Positions 7,457 to 16,152 of a stretch of DNA of 64,000 nt are shown here, piece by piece. The DNA is from VXPQ01 sp964608315 (GTDB lineage: Bacteria > Bacteroidota > Rhodothermia > Rhodothermales > VXPQ01). The notes under the pieces were generated by a model that was not told the DNA's origin, ran no database searches, and was given only the letters and a program-made list of their open reading frames with translations. The position numbers and the translations under genes are program-made. Numbering within the stretch: the stretch's first letter is position 1; each line of letters begins with the position of its first letter. Location of the stretch: assembly GCA_964608315.1 (NCBI GenBank), contig CAZSNF010000001.1:124001-188000 (forward strand), read 5' to 3'.

Positions 7457-7916
7457 CCTTCGACAATTTTTCTTGGCTCGAAAACGCAATAATATTTCCG
7501 GAAACTATATCTCCCGAAGGCTCCATATCCATAACGAGCGTACGAACATGGTGCATTGTACTATCATAACGTTCATCCGTATACTCTCCAAGCGTCGTCG
7601 TCAAGACGAGCGTTTCTTCCGTTCCGTCGAGAGACAAAACAACGGATTCGTTCCAGTCCGGAGGGAATTTCTCTATGAAAGCAAGCAACGCAAGCGAATC
7701 TTCGTCGCCTTCGATCTTCGACAAGTTCTCCAAAACTCCGATTTCCACCTGTTCCGCGTACCAGGCGCGGGCCTTGGCCGTCAGGCCGTCGTGCGGGGCG
7801 ATGTCCTCCAGAGAGGATAAATCTGCTCCGGAATCGCAACTCGACAAAAGAAGCGCCCCGGCGAACAGGCCGCAAAGGATGGGAAACGCGCCCAAGCGGC
7901 AAGACCGGGTACGCAT
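7440..7916 (-). CDS. Lipoprotein (likely 5' part of the frameshifted lipoprotein-M15 gene)
   Basis: 158 residues from ATG 7916. MRTRSCRLGAFPILCGLFAG then ALLLSSC gives a lipoprotein signal with lipobox LSSC, so the mature protein should be anchored in a membrane. A frame extending 32 codons further upstream exists, but 7916 starts exactly at the signal sequence. The product ends SKDDFAN, and the next reading frame resumes with VEQYVAKDFGG, suggesting a single-base frameshift. A TATCTTTG box lies at 7945-7938, about 22 bp upstream. The start region is inside flank repeat B. No known family is recognised for the N-terminal domain. Confidence 0.75.
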   Translation of the reverse strand: MRTRSCRLGAFPILCGLFAGALLLSSCDSGADLSSLEDIAPHDGLTAKARAWYAEQVEIGVLENLSKIEGDEDSLALLAFIEKFPPDWNESVVLSLDGTEETLVLTTTLGEYTDERYDSTMHHVRTLVMDMEPSGDIVSGNIIAFSSQEKLSKDDFAN

Positions 7917-8104
7917 GACTTGCAGGGAAGGGGAAAACAAAGATACAGGAAACGTCAATCTAAGCCTCCGTTCTGACATTGTCAAGTCCGTCGGGGCCGC
8001 GCATACCGCCACCCCTGAAAAAAATTTGGCAAGCCTGCCGGGAAACGATGCGCGCGCGTCGTCGTACGAGCGTATCGCCGCACGGCGTTCATGATGCCCG
8101 GCGC
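7899..8104 (-). repeat. Flank repeat B, copy 2 (promoter region of the lipoprotein/M15 unit)
   Basis: Copy of 5190-5396. It covers the lipoprotein start codon, the TATCTTTG box (7945-7938) and the upstream block with GATGCGCGCGCGTCGTCGTA, ending near TGCCCGG just before the prfB leader. Here it is followed by a full gene, while copy 1 has only the relic start. Confidence 0.8.
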
Positions 8105-8146
8105 CCTGTGTTTTGCGCCCCTGACCAGCGTATCCTGACTATCCGC

Positions 8147-9266
8147 ATGTCTTTTTCCGAAGATCATATTCAATCTCTCCTGGAGCGCGTACGGGCGCTC
8201 GGAGGTTATCTTTGACGTCGATCGCCGCAGAAATATCGTCGAGGCGCTGAACCGGAAACGGATGGCTCCGGATTTCTGGAGCCATCCGGACGAAGCGCGC
8301 AAGGTCGAGAAGCAGTTATCCGCCGAGGAGGGCTGGATCGAAGCATGGGAGGCGCTGTCGGGACAAGCGGACGACGTCGAAACGCTTTTGCTGCTTGCCG
8401 AAGAGGAGCGGGACGCCGACCTTTCGGACGAAATCCAGGCGGAAGCCGCCCGCATGGAAAAAGCGCTCGAAGCCCTCGAATTCAAAAACATGCTGGGCGA
8501 GCCGGACGACGAGCGCCCCGCCATCCTCACGATCCATCCTGGCGCGGGCGGTACGGAAAGTCAGGACTGGGCGGAAATGCTGTTGCGCATGTACACCCGC
8601 TGGGCCGAGCGGAATGGCTACAAGGCTGAACTGGTGGAGCATCAGGCGGGAGACGTGGCGGGCGTCAAGAGCGCCAGCATTCGCGTGACGGGGCCGTACG
8701 CCTATGGCTATCTGAAGTCCGAAACGGGCGTACACCGGCTCGTGCGCATCTCGCCGTTCGATTCCAGCGGCAGGCGACACACGTCGTTCGCCAGCGTCTT
8801 TGCGTATCCGGAGATCGACGACGCCATAGAAATCGCGCTGAACCCGGACGATGTGGAACTGCAAACGTTTCGTTCCGGAGGCAAGGGCGGACAGAACGTG
8901 AACAAGGTGGAAACCGGCGTCCGACTGATCTGGACCGGGAAATTGTCGAACGGCGAAGCAGCGCGGGTCGTGGCGGAATGCACGGAGGAGCGCAGCCAGC
9001 TCCAGAATCGGGACCGCGCCGAAACGATGCTCAAAAGCCGGATCTACCGCCTGGAGCAAGACATCAAGGAAGCGGAAAAGAACCGGCTCGAAGGGTCGAA
9101 AAAGAAGATCGAATGGGGAAGCCAGATTCGATCCTACGTATTTCAGCCCTACACGATGGTGAACGACCACCGCACGGACACCAAGCTGACGGATGTGCAG
9201 GCGGTCATGAACGGAGATATCGAACCGTTCGTCAAGGCGTTTTTAATGCAGCGAACGGACGCATAG
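8147..9266 (+). CDS. prfB: Peptide chain release factor 2, programmed +1 frameshift
   Basis: RF2 terminates translation at UGA and UAA. The first 22 codons run from ATG 8147 (MSFSEDHIQSLLERVRALGG then YL) to an in-frame TGA at 8213-8215. The site reads GGAGGTTAT CTT TGA C: a Shine-Dalgarno-like GGAGG three bases before the CTT codon, then the slippery CTT and the TGA that RF2 itself reads. After a +1 shift the frame continues DVDRRRNIVEALNRK from 8214 to 9266, giving 372 residues. The SPF codon-recognition motif (VRISPFDSS) and the peptidyl-hydrolysis GGQ (GGKGGQNVNK) are present. Autoregulation by RF2 level is the established mechanism for such sites. Confidence 0.97.
8201..8216 (+). promoter_or_regulatory. 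Programmed +1 frameshift site of prfB
   Basis: GGAGGTTATCTTTGAC: internal Shine-Dalgarno-like sequence, slippery CTT, stop TGA and following C, matching the widely conserved RF2 recoding site. When RF2 is scarce, the ribosome shifts by one base and makes full-length RF2. Confidence 0.95.
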
Positions 9267-9270
9267 CGCC

Positions 9271-10854
9271 ATGGTCAAAACGGACTTTCTTGTAATCGGG
9301 AGCGGCGTTGCGGGGCTTTCGTATGCGTTGGAGGCGGCCGAACACGGCTCCGTGGCGATCGTGACCAAAAAGGAAACCGCCGAATCGAACACCAATTACG
9401 CGCAGGGCGGAATCGCCGCGGTCATGGCCTCGCCGGATTCGTACGCAAGCCATATCGAGGACACCATGGCGGCGGGAGGGGAGCTTTGCGACCCCGAGGT
9501 CGTGCGGTTCGTGATCGAAGAGGGGCCGGAGCGGGTGCGCGAACTGATGGCGCTGGGCGCCGATTTCACGCGCCGGGGCGGAACCCTGCATCTGGGTCGG
9601 GAAGGCGGGCATTCCGCGGACCGGATCGTGCATGCGGCGGACGCCACCGGGCGGGAAGTAGAGCGCGCGCTGCTTGCTTCGGTCCGAAGCCATCCGAATA
9701 TCGTCACCTGCGAATACCACTTCGCCGTCGAACTGATTACCGAACATCATCTGGGGCAGCATGTCACGAAGTTGCGGCCGGACATTCGCTGCTTCGGCGC
9801 CTATGTGTACGATTCCAGAGAAGATTGCGTCGAGGCGTTTCTCGCCAAATCGACCCTGCTGGCTACGGGCGGCTCGGGCGAAATTTATCTGCACACCACC
9901 AACCCCGACGTAGCGACGGGGGACGGCGTGGCGATGGCGTATCGGGCCAAGGCGAGAATCGCGAACATGGAGTTCGTGCAATTCCATCCGACGTCCCTCT
10001 ACGGCCCGGAGGCGGATTCCTTTCTTGTTTCGGAAGCGGTGCGCGGGGAGGGCGGGCGGCTGTACAATATGAAAGGCGAGCGGTTCATGCCTTCCTACGA
10101 TGCGCGCCAGGAACTGGCTCCGCGCGACATTGTCGCCCGCGCCATCGACGATCAACTCAAAAAACATGGCGACAAACATGTGCTGCTGGACATTTCCCAC
10201 CGGCCCGCCGACATGATCCGGGAGCGTTTCCCCTACATCCACGCCACGTGCCTCAAGTTCGGGATCGATATGACCCGGCAGCCGGTTCCGGTCGTTCCGG
10301 CGGCGCATTACCAGTGCGGCGGCGTGCTTACCGACCATGCGGGGCGGACCTCGATCAGCGGCCTCTTTGCTTGCGGAGAAGTGGCGTATACGGGACTTCA
10401 CGGCGCCAATCGCCTCGCAAGCAATTCGATGCTCGAAGCGCTCGTGTTCAGCAAACGGGCGACCCGCGCCGCCATCGAATACGCGCGAACCCGGTCGTTC
10501 CGGGACGATATTCCGGAATGGGACGCCAGCGGCGCCGAACGTCCGCAGGAATGGGTGCTCATTTCCCACAATCGGGACGAATTGCGCCGCGTCATGTGGG
10601 ATTACGTAGGGGTGGTGCGCTCCAGCCTGCGACTTGACCGGGCGTTTCGGCGGACCCGGCTTTTGTACGAGGAAACCGAGGGATTCTATCGGCGGACGCG
10701 CGTGTCCGTCGAATTGTGCGAATTGCGCAACATGATTGCGGCGGCCTATCTGATCATCCGAAGCGCGCAAATGCGCCGCGAGAGCCGGGGCCTGCACTAT
10801 ACGCTTGATTATCCCGAACCGGTGGAAGAGGAAAAGCGCCCCACGTTCATGTAG
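9271..10854 (+). CDS. nadB: L-aspartate oxidase
   Basis: The 527-residue flavoprotein oxidises L-aspartate to iminoaspartate, the first step of NAD synthesis. FAD-binding LVIGSGVAGLSYALE is at the N-terminus, TNYAQGGIAAV and HLGREGGHSADRIVHAADATG match the fumarate-reductase/aspartate-oxidase flavin and substrate regions, and GANRLASNSMLEALVF closes the flavin domain. The C-terminal helical domain is complete. It starts 5 bp after prfB stops, so the two probably share a transcript. nadA and nadC are not in the window. Length agrees with the family. Confidence 0.95.
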   Translation: MVKTDFLVIGSGVAGLSYALEAAEHGSVAIVTKKETAESNTNYAQGGIAAVMASPDSYASHIEDTMAAGGELCDPEVVRFVIEEGPERVRELMALGADFTRRGGTLHLGREGGHSADRIVHAADATGREVERALLASVRSHPNIVTCEYHFAVELITEHHLGQHVTKLRPDIRCFGAYVYDSREDCVEAFLAKSTLLATGGSGEIYLHTTNPDVATGDGVAMAYRAKARIANMEFVQFHPTSLYGPEADSFLVSEAVRGEGGRLYNMKGERFMPSYDARQELAPRDIVARAIDDQLKKHGDKHVLLDISHRPADMIRERFPYIHATCLKFGIDMTRQPVPVVPAAHYQCGGVLTDHAGRTSISGLFACGEVAYTGLHGANRLASNSMLEALVFSKRATRAAIEYARTRSFRDDIPEWDASGAERPQEWVLISHNRDELRRVMWDYVGVVRSSLRLDRAFRRTRLLYEETEGFYRRTRVSVELCELRNMIAAAYLIIRSAQMRRESRGLHYTLDYPEPVEEEKRPTFM

Positions 10855-10867
10855 GGATGCGCTGCAT

Positions 10868-11026
10868 AGTGTTAACAGGCCCTAAAACCGCCCCGCTCGT
10901 CGCGCCGCGGGCGGGACCCGTCGCGCTGCTTCGTCATTTCTTGCCGGCGCGCCCCTTGCCATCGCACCCCTCGCAGCCTCTCAACCTCGCAGGTTTAACC
11001 AGCGCGTCCTTCGTCAGCGTATCCCT
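10868..11026 (+). repeat. Degenerate, rearranged copy of the palindromic element
   Basis: AGTGTTAACAGGCCCTAAA (10868-10886) matches the right terminus of the 43.6 kb copy. From 10927, CTTCGTCATTTCTTGCCGGC and CTCGCAGCCTCTCAACCTCG to GTTTAACCAGCGCG match the right half of the 59.6 and 61.0 kb copies with many substitutions. It lies in the 437 bp gene-free stretch between nadB and rimP and seems to be an old, decaying insertion. Confidence 0.65.
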
Positions 11027-11180
11027 GAGCGCGCACTGTTTTTTCATGCCGGGAATGCGCGGGCCTGCGTTGAAAATACCGGAACAACTCCCGCCGGGCC
11101 GTGTTGTATCTTTCCGCGGAGCAGTGTCTGACCGGCCATGGCGCGAAATGCGTTATGTCGTCCGGTTGGCGTAATTACGA

Positions 11181-11211
11181 AAGGAGGTTTCTCCCGAAAC
11201 CGCCTTTTTTT
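11181..11211 (+). terminator. Hairpin plus T-run, first of two before rimP
   Basis: AAGGAGGTTT (11181-11190) pairs with AAACCGCCTT (11197-11206) with one mismatch, and a seven-base T-run follows (11205-11211). It has the form of an intrinsic terminator or attenuator in the leader of the rimP-nusA-infB operon. Confidence 0.65.
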
Positions 11212-11234
11212 GTGGTTGGCGTACGTACGTTAGC

Positions 11235-11265
11235 GCCCGCCCGGTATCGGGTGCGGGCTTTTTTT
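11235..11265 (+). terminator. Hairpin plus T-run, second of two before rimP
   Basis: GCCCGC (11235-11240) pairs with GCGGGC (11253-11258), with an inner CCG/CGG stem, followed by seven T (11259-11265). It sits only 27 bp before the rimP ATG. Two successive terminator shapes fit an attenuated leader; this operon is known in other bacteria to be controlled by its own product NusA. Confidence 0.75.
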
Positions 11266-11291
11266 GTAACGCGAAAAACGGGAAACGATTT

Positions 11292-11780
11292 ATGGCCGGA
11301 CCGTCGCTTGCACAGGAATGCGACGCGCTTTGCGAACGCATTGCGGCGCTTGTCGAGGAAGCCCTCGCCGATTCGGCGGTGTTTCTCGTCGAGGCGCAGG
11401 TGCGCGGCGCGAGGGGTTCTCGCGTGGTCGAGGTCTTTGTAGACAGCGAGGGCCCGTTGGGCGCCGACGATTTGACGAAGATCAGCCGCGAGACGGGATT
11501 TCTGCTGGACGTAGAGAATGCGGTAGAGGGGCGATACGCGTTGAATGTGTCCACGCCGGGCCTGGATCGCCCCCTTGCGTCGCCGCGGCAGTACCGAAAA
11601 AATGTGGGCAGGGACATACGCGTTCGGTATGCAACCGGAGCCGCCGACGAAGATGCGGAAGTCGTCGGCGCGTTGCTGAACGTGACCGACGACGCCATCG
11701 AAGTGGCGGCGTCCGGTTCCGACGTGCGGCGCATTCGCTTCGACGACGTGGTGCGGGCCCAGGTGCAACTTCCGTGGTAG
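11292..11780 (+). CDS. rimP: Ribosome maturation factor RimP
   Basis: The 162-residue protein assists 30S subunit maturation. The N-terminal alpha/beta domain (ALADSAVFLVEAQVRGARGS, then VVEVFVDSEGPLGADD) and STPGLDRPL, the family hallmark, are followed by an Sm-like barrel carrying IRFDDVVRAQVQLPW at the end. It is first in the rimP-nusA-infB-rbfA-truB-ribF-rpsO-pnp cluster, the usual order. Start ATG 11292; no strong Shine-Dalgarno is seen, but tandem hairpins precede it. Confidence 0.93.
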   Translation: MAGPSLAQECDALCERIAALVEEALADSAVFLVEAQVRGARGSRVVEVFVDSEGPLGADDLTKISRETGFLLDVENAVEGRYALNVSTPGLDRPLASPRQYRKNVGRDIRVRYATGAADEDAEVVGALLNVTDDAIEVAASGSDVRRIRFDDVVRAQVQLPW

Positions 11781-11840
11781 GAACAGGCCATATATCTCCT
11801 GATACATAGACCAGAACCAACCGGCAAGGAATATCGAGAC

Positions 11841-13154
11841 ATGCAAAGCACGGATCTTATATCGTCGTTTGCAGAGATTGCGCGCGAAAAGGCTATTGAT
11901 CGGGATTCCCTCACGCTGATCGTCGAGGATGTTTTTCGGGCCATGATTCGCAAGCGGTACGGCGCAGACGACAACTTCGACATCATTTTCAATCCGGACA
12001 ACGGGGACATTCAGATCATCCATGTGCAGGATATCGTGGCGAACTGGGACCTGAAGGACCCGGTCACGGAGATCGAACTGGACGCCGCCAGAAAGGTGGA
12101 CGAGGATTTTGAGATAGGCGAAGAAGTGGCCAGCGAGATCAATATCGCAGGATTCGGCCGCCGTGCGGTCATGGCGGCCCGGCAAGCGTTCAGCCAGCGG
12201 ATCCGGGACATCGAAAAAGAAAAAATTTACAAGGACTATACGGACCTGATCGGCGAAGTAGTGGTCGGGGAGATTTACCAGACGCGGCGGCGCGAAGTGC
12301 TGGTGATTCACAACAAGGTGGAACTGGTGCTTCCCCGTTCCGAGCAGATATTCAAGGACCGGTACCGCAAGGGAGACATGCTCCGGGCGGTGGTGCAGGA
12401 GGTGAAGCGGGACCTGGGCAGCAATCCGCAAGTCATTATCAGCCGGGCTTCCCCCGTTTTTATGGAAAGGCTTTTCGAGCTGGAGGTGCCTGAAATTTAC
12501 GAGGGCATCGTGGAAATCAAACGCATCGTGCGCGAGCCCGGGGACCGGGCCAAGGTCGCCGTGCTGAGCAACGACGACCGGATCGACCCCGTGGGGGCGT
12601 GCGTCGGCGTGAAAGGGGTTCGCATTCATGCGGTCGTTCGCGAACTGGGCAATGAAAATATCGATGTGCTGGAATATTCGAGCGATCCCTATCGCCTGAT
12701 CGAGCGGGCGCTTTCTCCGGCGAATCCGGTGAGCGTAATCATCAACGACGAACTGGATCCGCCGCGCGCCAAAGTGGTGGTGAAAGCGGAAGAGGTAAGT
12801 CAGGCCATCGGTCGCGGCGGAATCAACATTCGGCTTGCTTCGCGCCTGGCCGGTTATGAAATAGACGTATACCGGGAAATCACCGAGGACGAAGAGGATG
12901 TGGAGATCGGCGAATTTGCGGACGCCTTCAATCCCGACACGCTGGAAAAGCTGCGCAATATCGGTTGCGACACCGCAAAGCAGGTCGTGGAGCTTTCCGT
13001 AGACGAACTGATGCGGCGTTCCGGGCTGGAACAGGAAACGGCGCAGCATGTGCTGGAGACGATTCGCCTCGAATTCGAGGAAGAGGAGGCGTCCGCGTCC
13101 GATGCTGACCCTGCGCCCGTCCCGGACGCCGCGCAGGAAGCGCAAGGAGGATAA
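11841..13154 (+). CDS. nusA: Transcription termination/antitermination factor NusA
   Basis: 437 residues. The N-terminal RNA-polymerase-binding domain (to about 125) is followed by S1 (GEVVVGEIYQ, about 135-200), the two KH domains (DPVGACVGVKGVRIHAVVRE; VVVKAEEVSQAIGRGGINIR), and a short helix-hairpin region (LRNIGCDTAKQVVELSVDEL). The acidic C-terminal tail (EEEEASASDADPAPVPDAAQ) replaces the longer second C-terminal repeat of enterobacterial NusA. NusA modulates pausing, termination and antitermination, and may act on the two leader hairpins before rimP. The stop is preceded by AAGGAGG, which could serve downstream translation. Confidence 0.95.
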   Translation: MQSTDLISSFAEIAREKAIDRDSLTLIVEDVFRAMIRKRYGADDNFDIIFNPDNGDIQIIHVQDIVANWDLKDPVTEIELDAARKVDEDFEIGEEVASEINIAGFGRRAVMAARQAFSQRIRDIEKEKIYKDYTDLIGEVVVGEIYQTRRREVLVIHNKVELVLPRSEQIFKDRYRKGDMLRAVVQEVKRDLGSNPQVIISRASPVFMERLFELEVPEIYEGIVEIKRIVREPGDRAKVAVLSNDDRIDPVGACVGVKGVRIHAVVRELGNENIDVLEYSSDPYRLIERALSPANPVSVIINDELDPPRAKVVVKAEEVSQAIGRGGINIRLASRLAGYEIDVYREITEDEEDVEIGEFADAFNPDTLEKLRNIGCDTAKQVVELSVDELMRRSGLEQETAQHVLETIRLEFEEEEASASDADPAPVPDAAQEAQGG

Positions 13155-13200
13155 CCTCAAGCCAGAAGCAGAGCATACTCAGGAACGGCGGCTGTTGCCC

Positions 13201-16092
13201 ATGACCACAACCAGGTTCAAAAAAGTACGGCTGTTCAAGCTGGTCAAAGAGTTCAACGTTTCTCTCGAAACGTTGAAGGAGCGCCTTGAACAAGCCGGTT
13301 ACGCAGAGGCGTTGACCGGGTCGGGAATCAATGCGGCCATCAACGACGAAGCGGCGTACAACGAACTGCTGAGCGCCTTCGCCGAAGACCGGGAAACGGC
13401 GGAGCGGGTGCACAAGAAGCGGGCCCGGCAGGTCGCGACGGAAACGCAGCCTCAGCCTGAACCGACTCCGCCGGAGGAGGAGCCTGCGCCGGAGGCGGCC
13501 GCCGCGGCGGGAGACGGGGCGGATCCGACCGCGGAAGCAGAGCCTGCGCCTGTCGAACCTGTTGCGCCCGCAGCGCCCGAGCCGGAGGATGCAGCGGAAG
13601 AAATCGCGCCCGAAGAAGAAGAGGAGGCTGCGGAAGAAGTCGCCGAAGCGATAGCGGACGAAGCGGCTGCGGAAGAATCTCTGGCGGCAGAGGGTGCGCT
13701 CGCCCCCGCGCCGGAACCGGTCGAAGTCAGGGCCTCCGCCGAAGAAGAACCCGCGCCGGAGGACGCGGCGGAAGAAAGCGTTCCGGCCCGCGAAACGCCT
13801 GCGGACGAGGCGCCTGTCGAAGAGGCGGCGCCGTCAGAATCGTTGGCGGCGGAAGAAACCGCGGAGGAACCGCCTCTGGCGTCTCTCGAAGGCGTCGCAG
13901 GGGACGCGCCTGGCGAAGAAGACGCCATGGAAGAGCCGGCTGACGACGAAGAGGGCGACGAAACGCTTTCTGCAAAGCGCTACAAGCTGGCCGGAACCAC
14001 GGTGCTCGGCAAGATGGATCTTTCCGAAGTAACGGATGCGACTCCCGGAAAGCGCAAACGGAAAAGAAAGCGCAAACGGAAAACCGCCGCGCCCGCCGAC
14101 GAGGAACCCGTCGCACAGGGATCGGACGCCCGCCAGACTTCCAGGCGCAAACGCCGCCGCAAGGGAACGGGCGTGGACGAAGAGGATATTGAAGAAACTC
14201 TCCAGAAGACGCTTCGGGAAATCGAGCAGGGAGCGGGCGGCGCGCGGCGTCAGCGCCGTCGCCGCAGGAGAGAACGCCATGCGGAGCAGCGCGAGCAGGA
14301 AATCGAAGAGCAGCGCGAGCAGGAGCAAACGCTCCGGGTTCCCGAATTCGTCTCGACGGGCGACCTTGCCGGGTTGATGAATATCCCGGTGAACGAGGTC
14401 ATTCAGAAGCTTTTCGAGGCGGGCATGATCGTGTCTATCAACCAGCGTCTCGACGCGGACACCATTTCCTTCGTAGCCGACGAGTACGAATACGACGTCG
14501 AGTTCATTACCGAATTCGGCGTAGAAGACCTTTTGCTGGAGGAAGACGATCCGGCGCTGCTGAAAGCGCGCGCGCCCATCGTGACCGTGATGGGCCATGT
14601 GGATCATGGCAAAACCTCCTTGCTGGACTATATTCGAAACGCCAATGTCGTGGCGGGCGAAGCAGGCGGCATTACCCAGCACATCGGCGCGCACAAGGTG
14701 AATCTTCCGGACAGCCGGGACATTACGTTTCTGGACACGCCGGGGCACGAAGCGTTTACGGCGATGCGCGCCCGGGGCGCCAAGGTGACGGATGTCGTGG
14801 TGCTTGTGGTGGCTGCCGACGACGCCGTGATGCCTCAGACGGTAGAGGCCATCAACCATGCCCGCGCCGCGGAAGTCCCGATCGTTGTCGCCATCAACAA
14901 GATGGACCGGGCGCAGGCGAATCCGGAAAGGGTGATGCAGCAGCTGGGCGACCAGAACGTGCTGGTCGAGCAATACGGGGGCAAAGTGCAGTGCGCGCTG
15001 GTCTCTGCCCACACGGGAGAAGGCGTGAGCGATTTGATGGAAAAGATTTTGCTCGAAGCAGAAGTAATGGAGCTCAAGGCGAACCCGGATCGCAACGCGG
15101 ACGGGGTAGTCATTGAGTCCCGCCTTGAAAAGGGACGGGGCAATGTGGCGACGGTGCTCGTGCGCAACGGGACGCTCCGCCTCGGCGACTACTTTATCGC
15201 CGGCCTGTACAACGGGCGCGTGCGGGCCATGTTCGACGAGCGGGATCACCGGATAGAGGAAGTCGGCCCGTCCCAGCCCGCAATGGTGCTGGGCCTGAGC
15301 GGTTCGCCCGAAGCAGGAGACCAACTGGTGGGGCTGGACGAAGAAAAGGAAGCCCGGGATATTTCCCAGCGCCGCCAGCAGATACGCCGGGAGCAGTCCT
15401 TGCGGCAGAAAAAACATATTACGCTGGACGAGATTGGCCGTCGCCTGGCGCTTGGCGATTTCAAGGAGCTGAATCTGATTATCAAGGCGGACGTAGGCGG
15501 CTCTGTCGAAGCGCTGGCGGATTCCCTGTTCAAACTGAGCACGGAAGAAGTAGCGCTCAATGTGATTCATAGCGGCGTGGGGGCCATCACCGAAAGCGAC
15601 GTGATGCTGGCTTCGGCGTCCGATGCGGTGATTATCGGATTTCAGGTGCGCCCGACGCCCGGCGCCCGACTGCTCGCCGAGCGGGAGGAAATCGACATTC
15701 GCACCTACTCGGTCATCTACGACGCCATAGAGGACATTCGGGACGCCCTCGAAGGCCTGTTGTCTCCCGAAGAAAAGGAGGTTACGAAGGGTACGGTGGA
15801 AGTACGAGACCTGTTCAAGGTGCCCAAGGCCGGTACGGTGGCGGGATGCTACGTGATCGAGGGCAAAATCCGTCGCAACGATCGTTTTCGGGTTATTCGC
15901 GAAGGCGTCGTGATTTACGAGGGAGAAATCGATTCGCTTCGCCGTTTCAAGGACGATGTGCGCGAAGTGCAGAGCGGTTACGAATGCGGCATTTCCGTCC
16001 GGGGCTACAACGATCTGAAGGTGGGGGATCAGATCGAGGGCTACGAGATCGTTGAAGAAAAACGTACGCTTGCGGCGGGATCGCCCGTATAA
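13201..16092 (+). CDS. infB: Translation initiation factor IF-2
   Basis: 963 residues from ATG 13201; the frame is open further upstream, but that part overlaps nusA and lacks the IF2 N-terminal motif. Residues 1-60 (FKKVRLFKLVKEFNVSLETL) form the IF2_N domain. A roughly 200-residue Ala/Glu/Pro-rich stretch follows, then a Lys/Arg-only run (KRKRKRKRK) and a second IF2_N module near 380. The G domain has GHVDHGKTSLLD (G1), DTPGHEAF (G3) and NKMD (G4), followed by domains II-IV. IF2 brings fMet-tRNA to the 30S subunit. The low-complexity N-terminus is variable across the family. Confidence 0.96.
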   Translation: MTTTRFKKVRLFKLVKEFNVSLETLKERLEQAGYAEALTGSGINAAINDEAAYNELLSAFAEDRETAERVHKKRARQVATETQPQPEPTPPEEEPAPEAAAAAGDGADPTAEAEPAPVEPVAPAAPEPEDAAEEIAPEEEEEAAEEVAEAIADEAAAEESLAAEGALAPAPEPVEVRASAEEEPAPEDAAEESVPARETPADEAPVEEAAPSESLAAEETAEEPPLASLEGVAGDAPGEEDAMEEPADDEEGDETLSAKRYKLAGTTVLGKMDLSEVTDATPGKRKRKRKRKRKTAAPADEEPVAQGSDARQTSRRKRRRKGTGVDEEDIEETLQKTLREIEQGAGGARRQRRRRRRERHAEQREQEIEEQREQEQTLRVPEFVSTGDLAGLMNIPVNEVIQKLFEAGMIVSINQRLDADTISFVADEYEYDVEFITEFGVEDLLLEEDDPALLKARAPIVTVMGHVDHGKTSLLDYIRNANVVAGEAGGITQHIGAHKVNLPDSRDITFLDTPGHEAFTAMRARGAKVTDVVVLVVAADDAVMPQTVEAINHARAAEVPIVVAINKMDRAQANPERVMQQLGDQNVLVEQYGGKVQCALVSAHTGEGVSDLMEKILLEAEVMELKANPDRNADGVVIESRLEKGRGNVATVLVRNGTLRLGDYFIAGLYNGRVRAMFDERDHRIEEVGPSQPAMVLGLSGSPEAGDQLVGLDEEKEARDISQRRQQIRREQSLRQKKHITLDEIGRRLALGDFKELNLIIKADVGGSVEALADSLFKLSTEEVALNVIHSGVGAITESDVMLASASDAVIIGFQVRPTPGARLLAEREEIDIRTYSVIYDAIEDIRDALEGLLSPEEKEVTKGTVEVRDLFKVPKAGTVAGCYVIEGKIRRNDRFRVIREGVVIYEGEIDSLRRFKDDVREVQSGYECGISVRGYNDLKVGDQIEGYEIVEEKRTLAAGSPV

Positions 16093-16152
16093 ACGCGCCC
16101 CGGCGCAACGCGCAAGGCCGCGACATCTTCTTTTATCCTTCTGTGATGCGCC

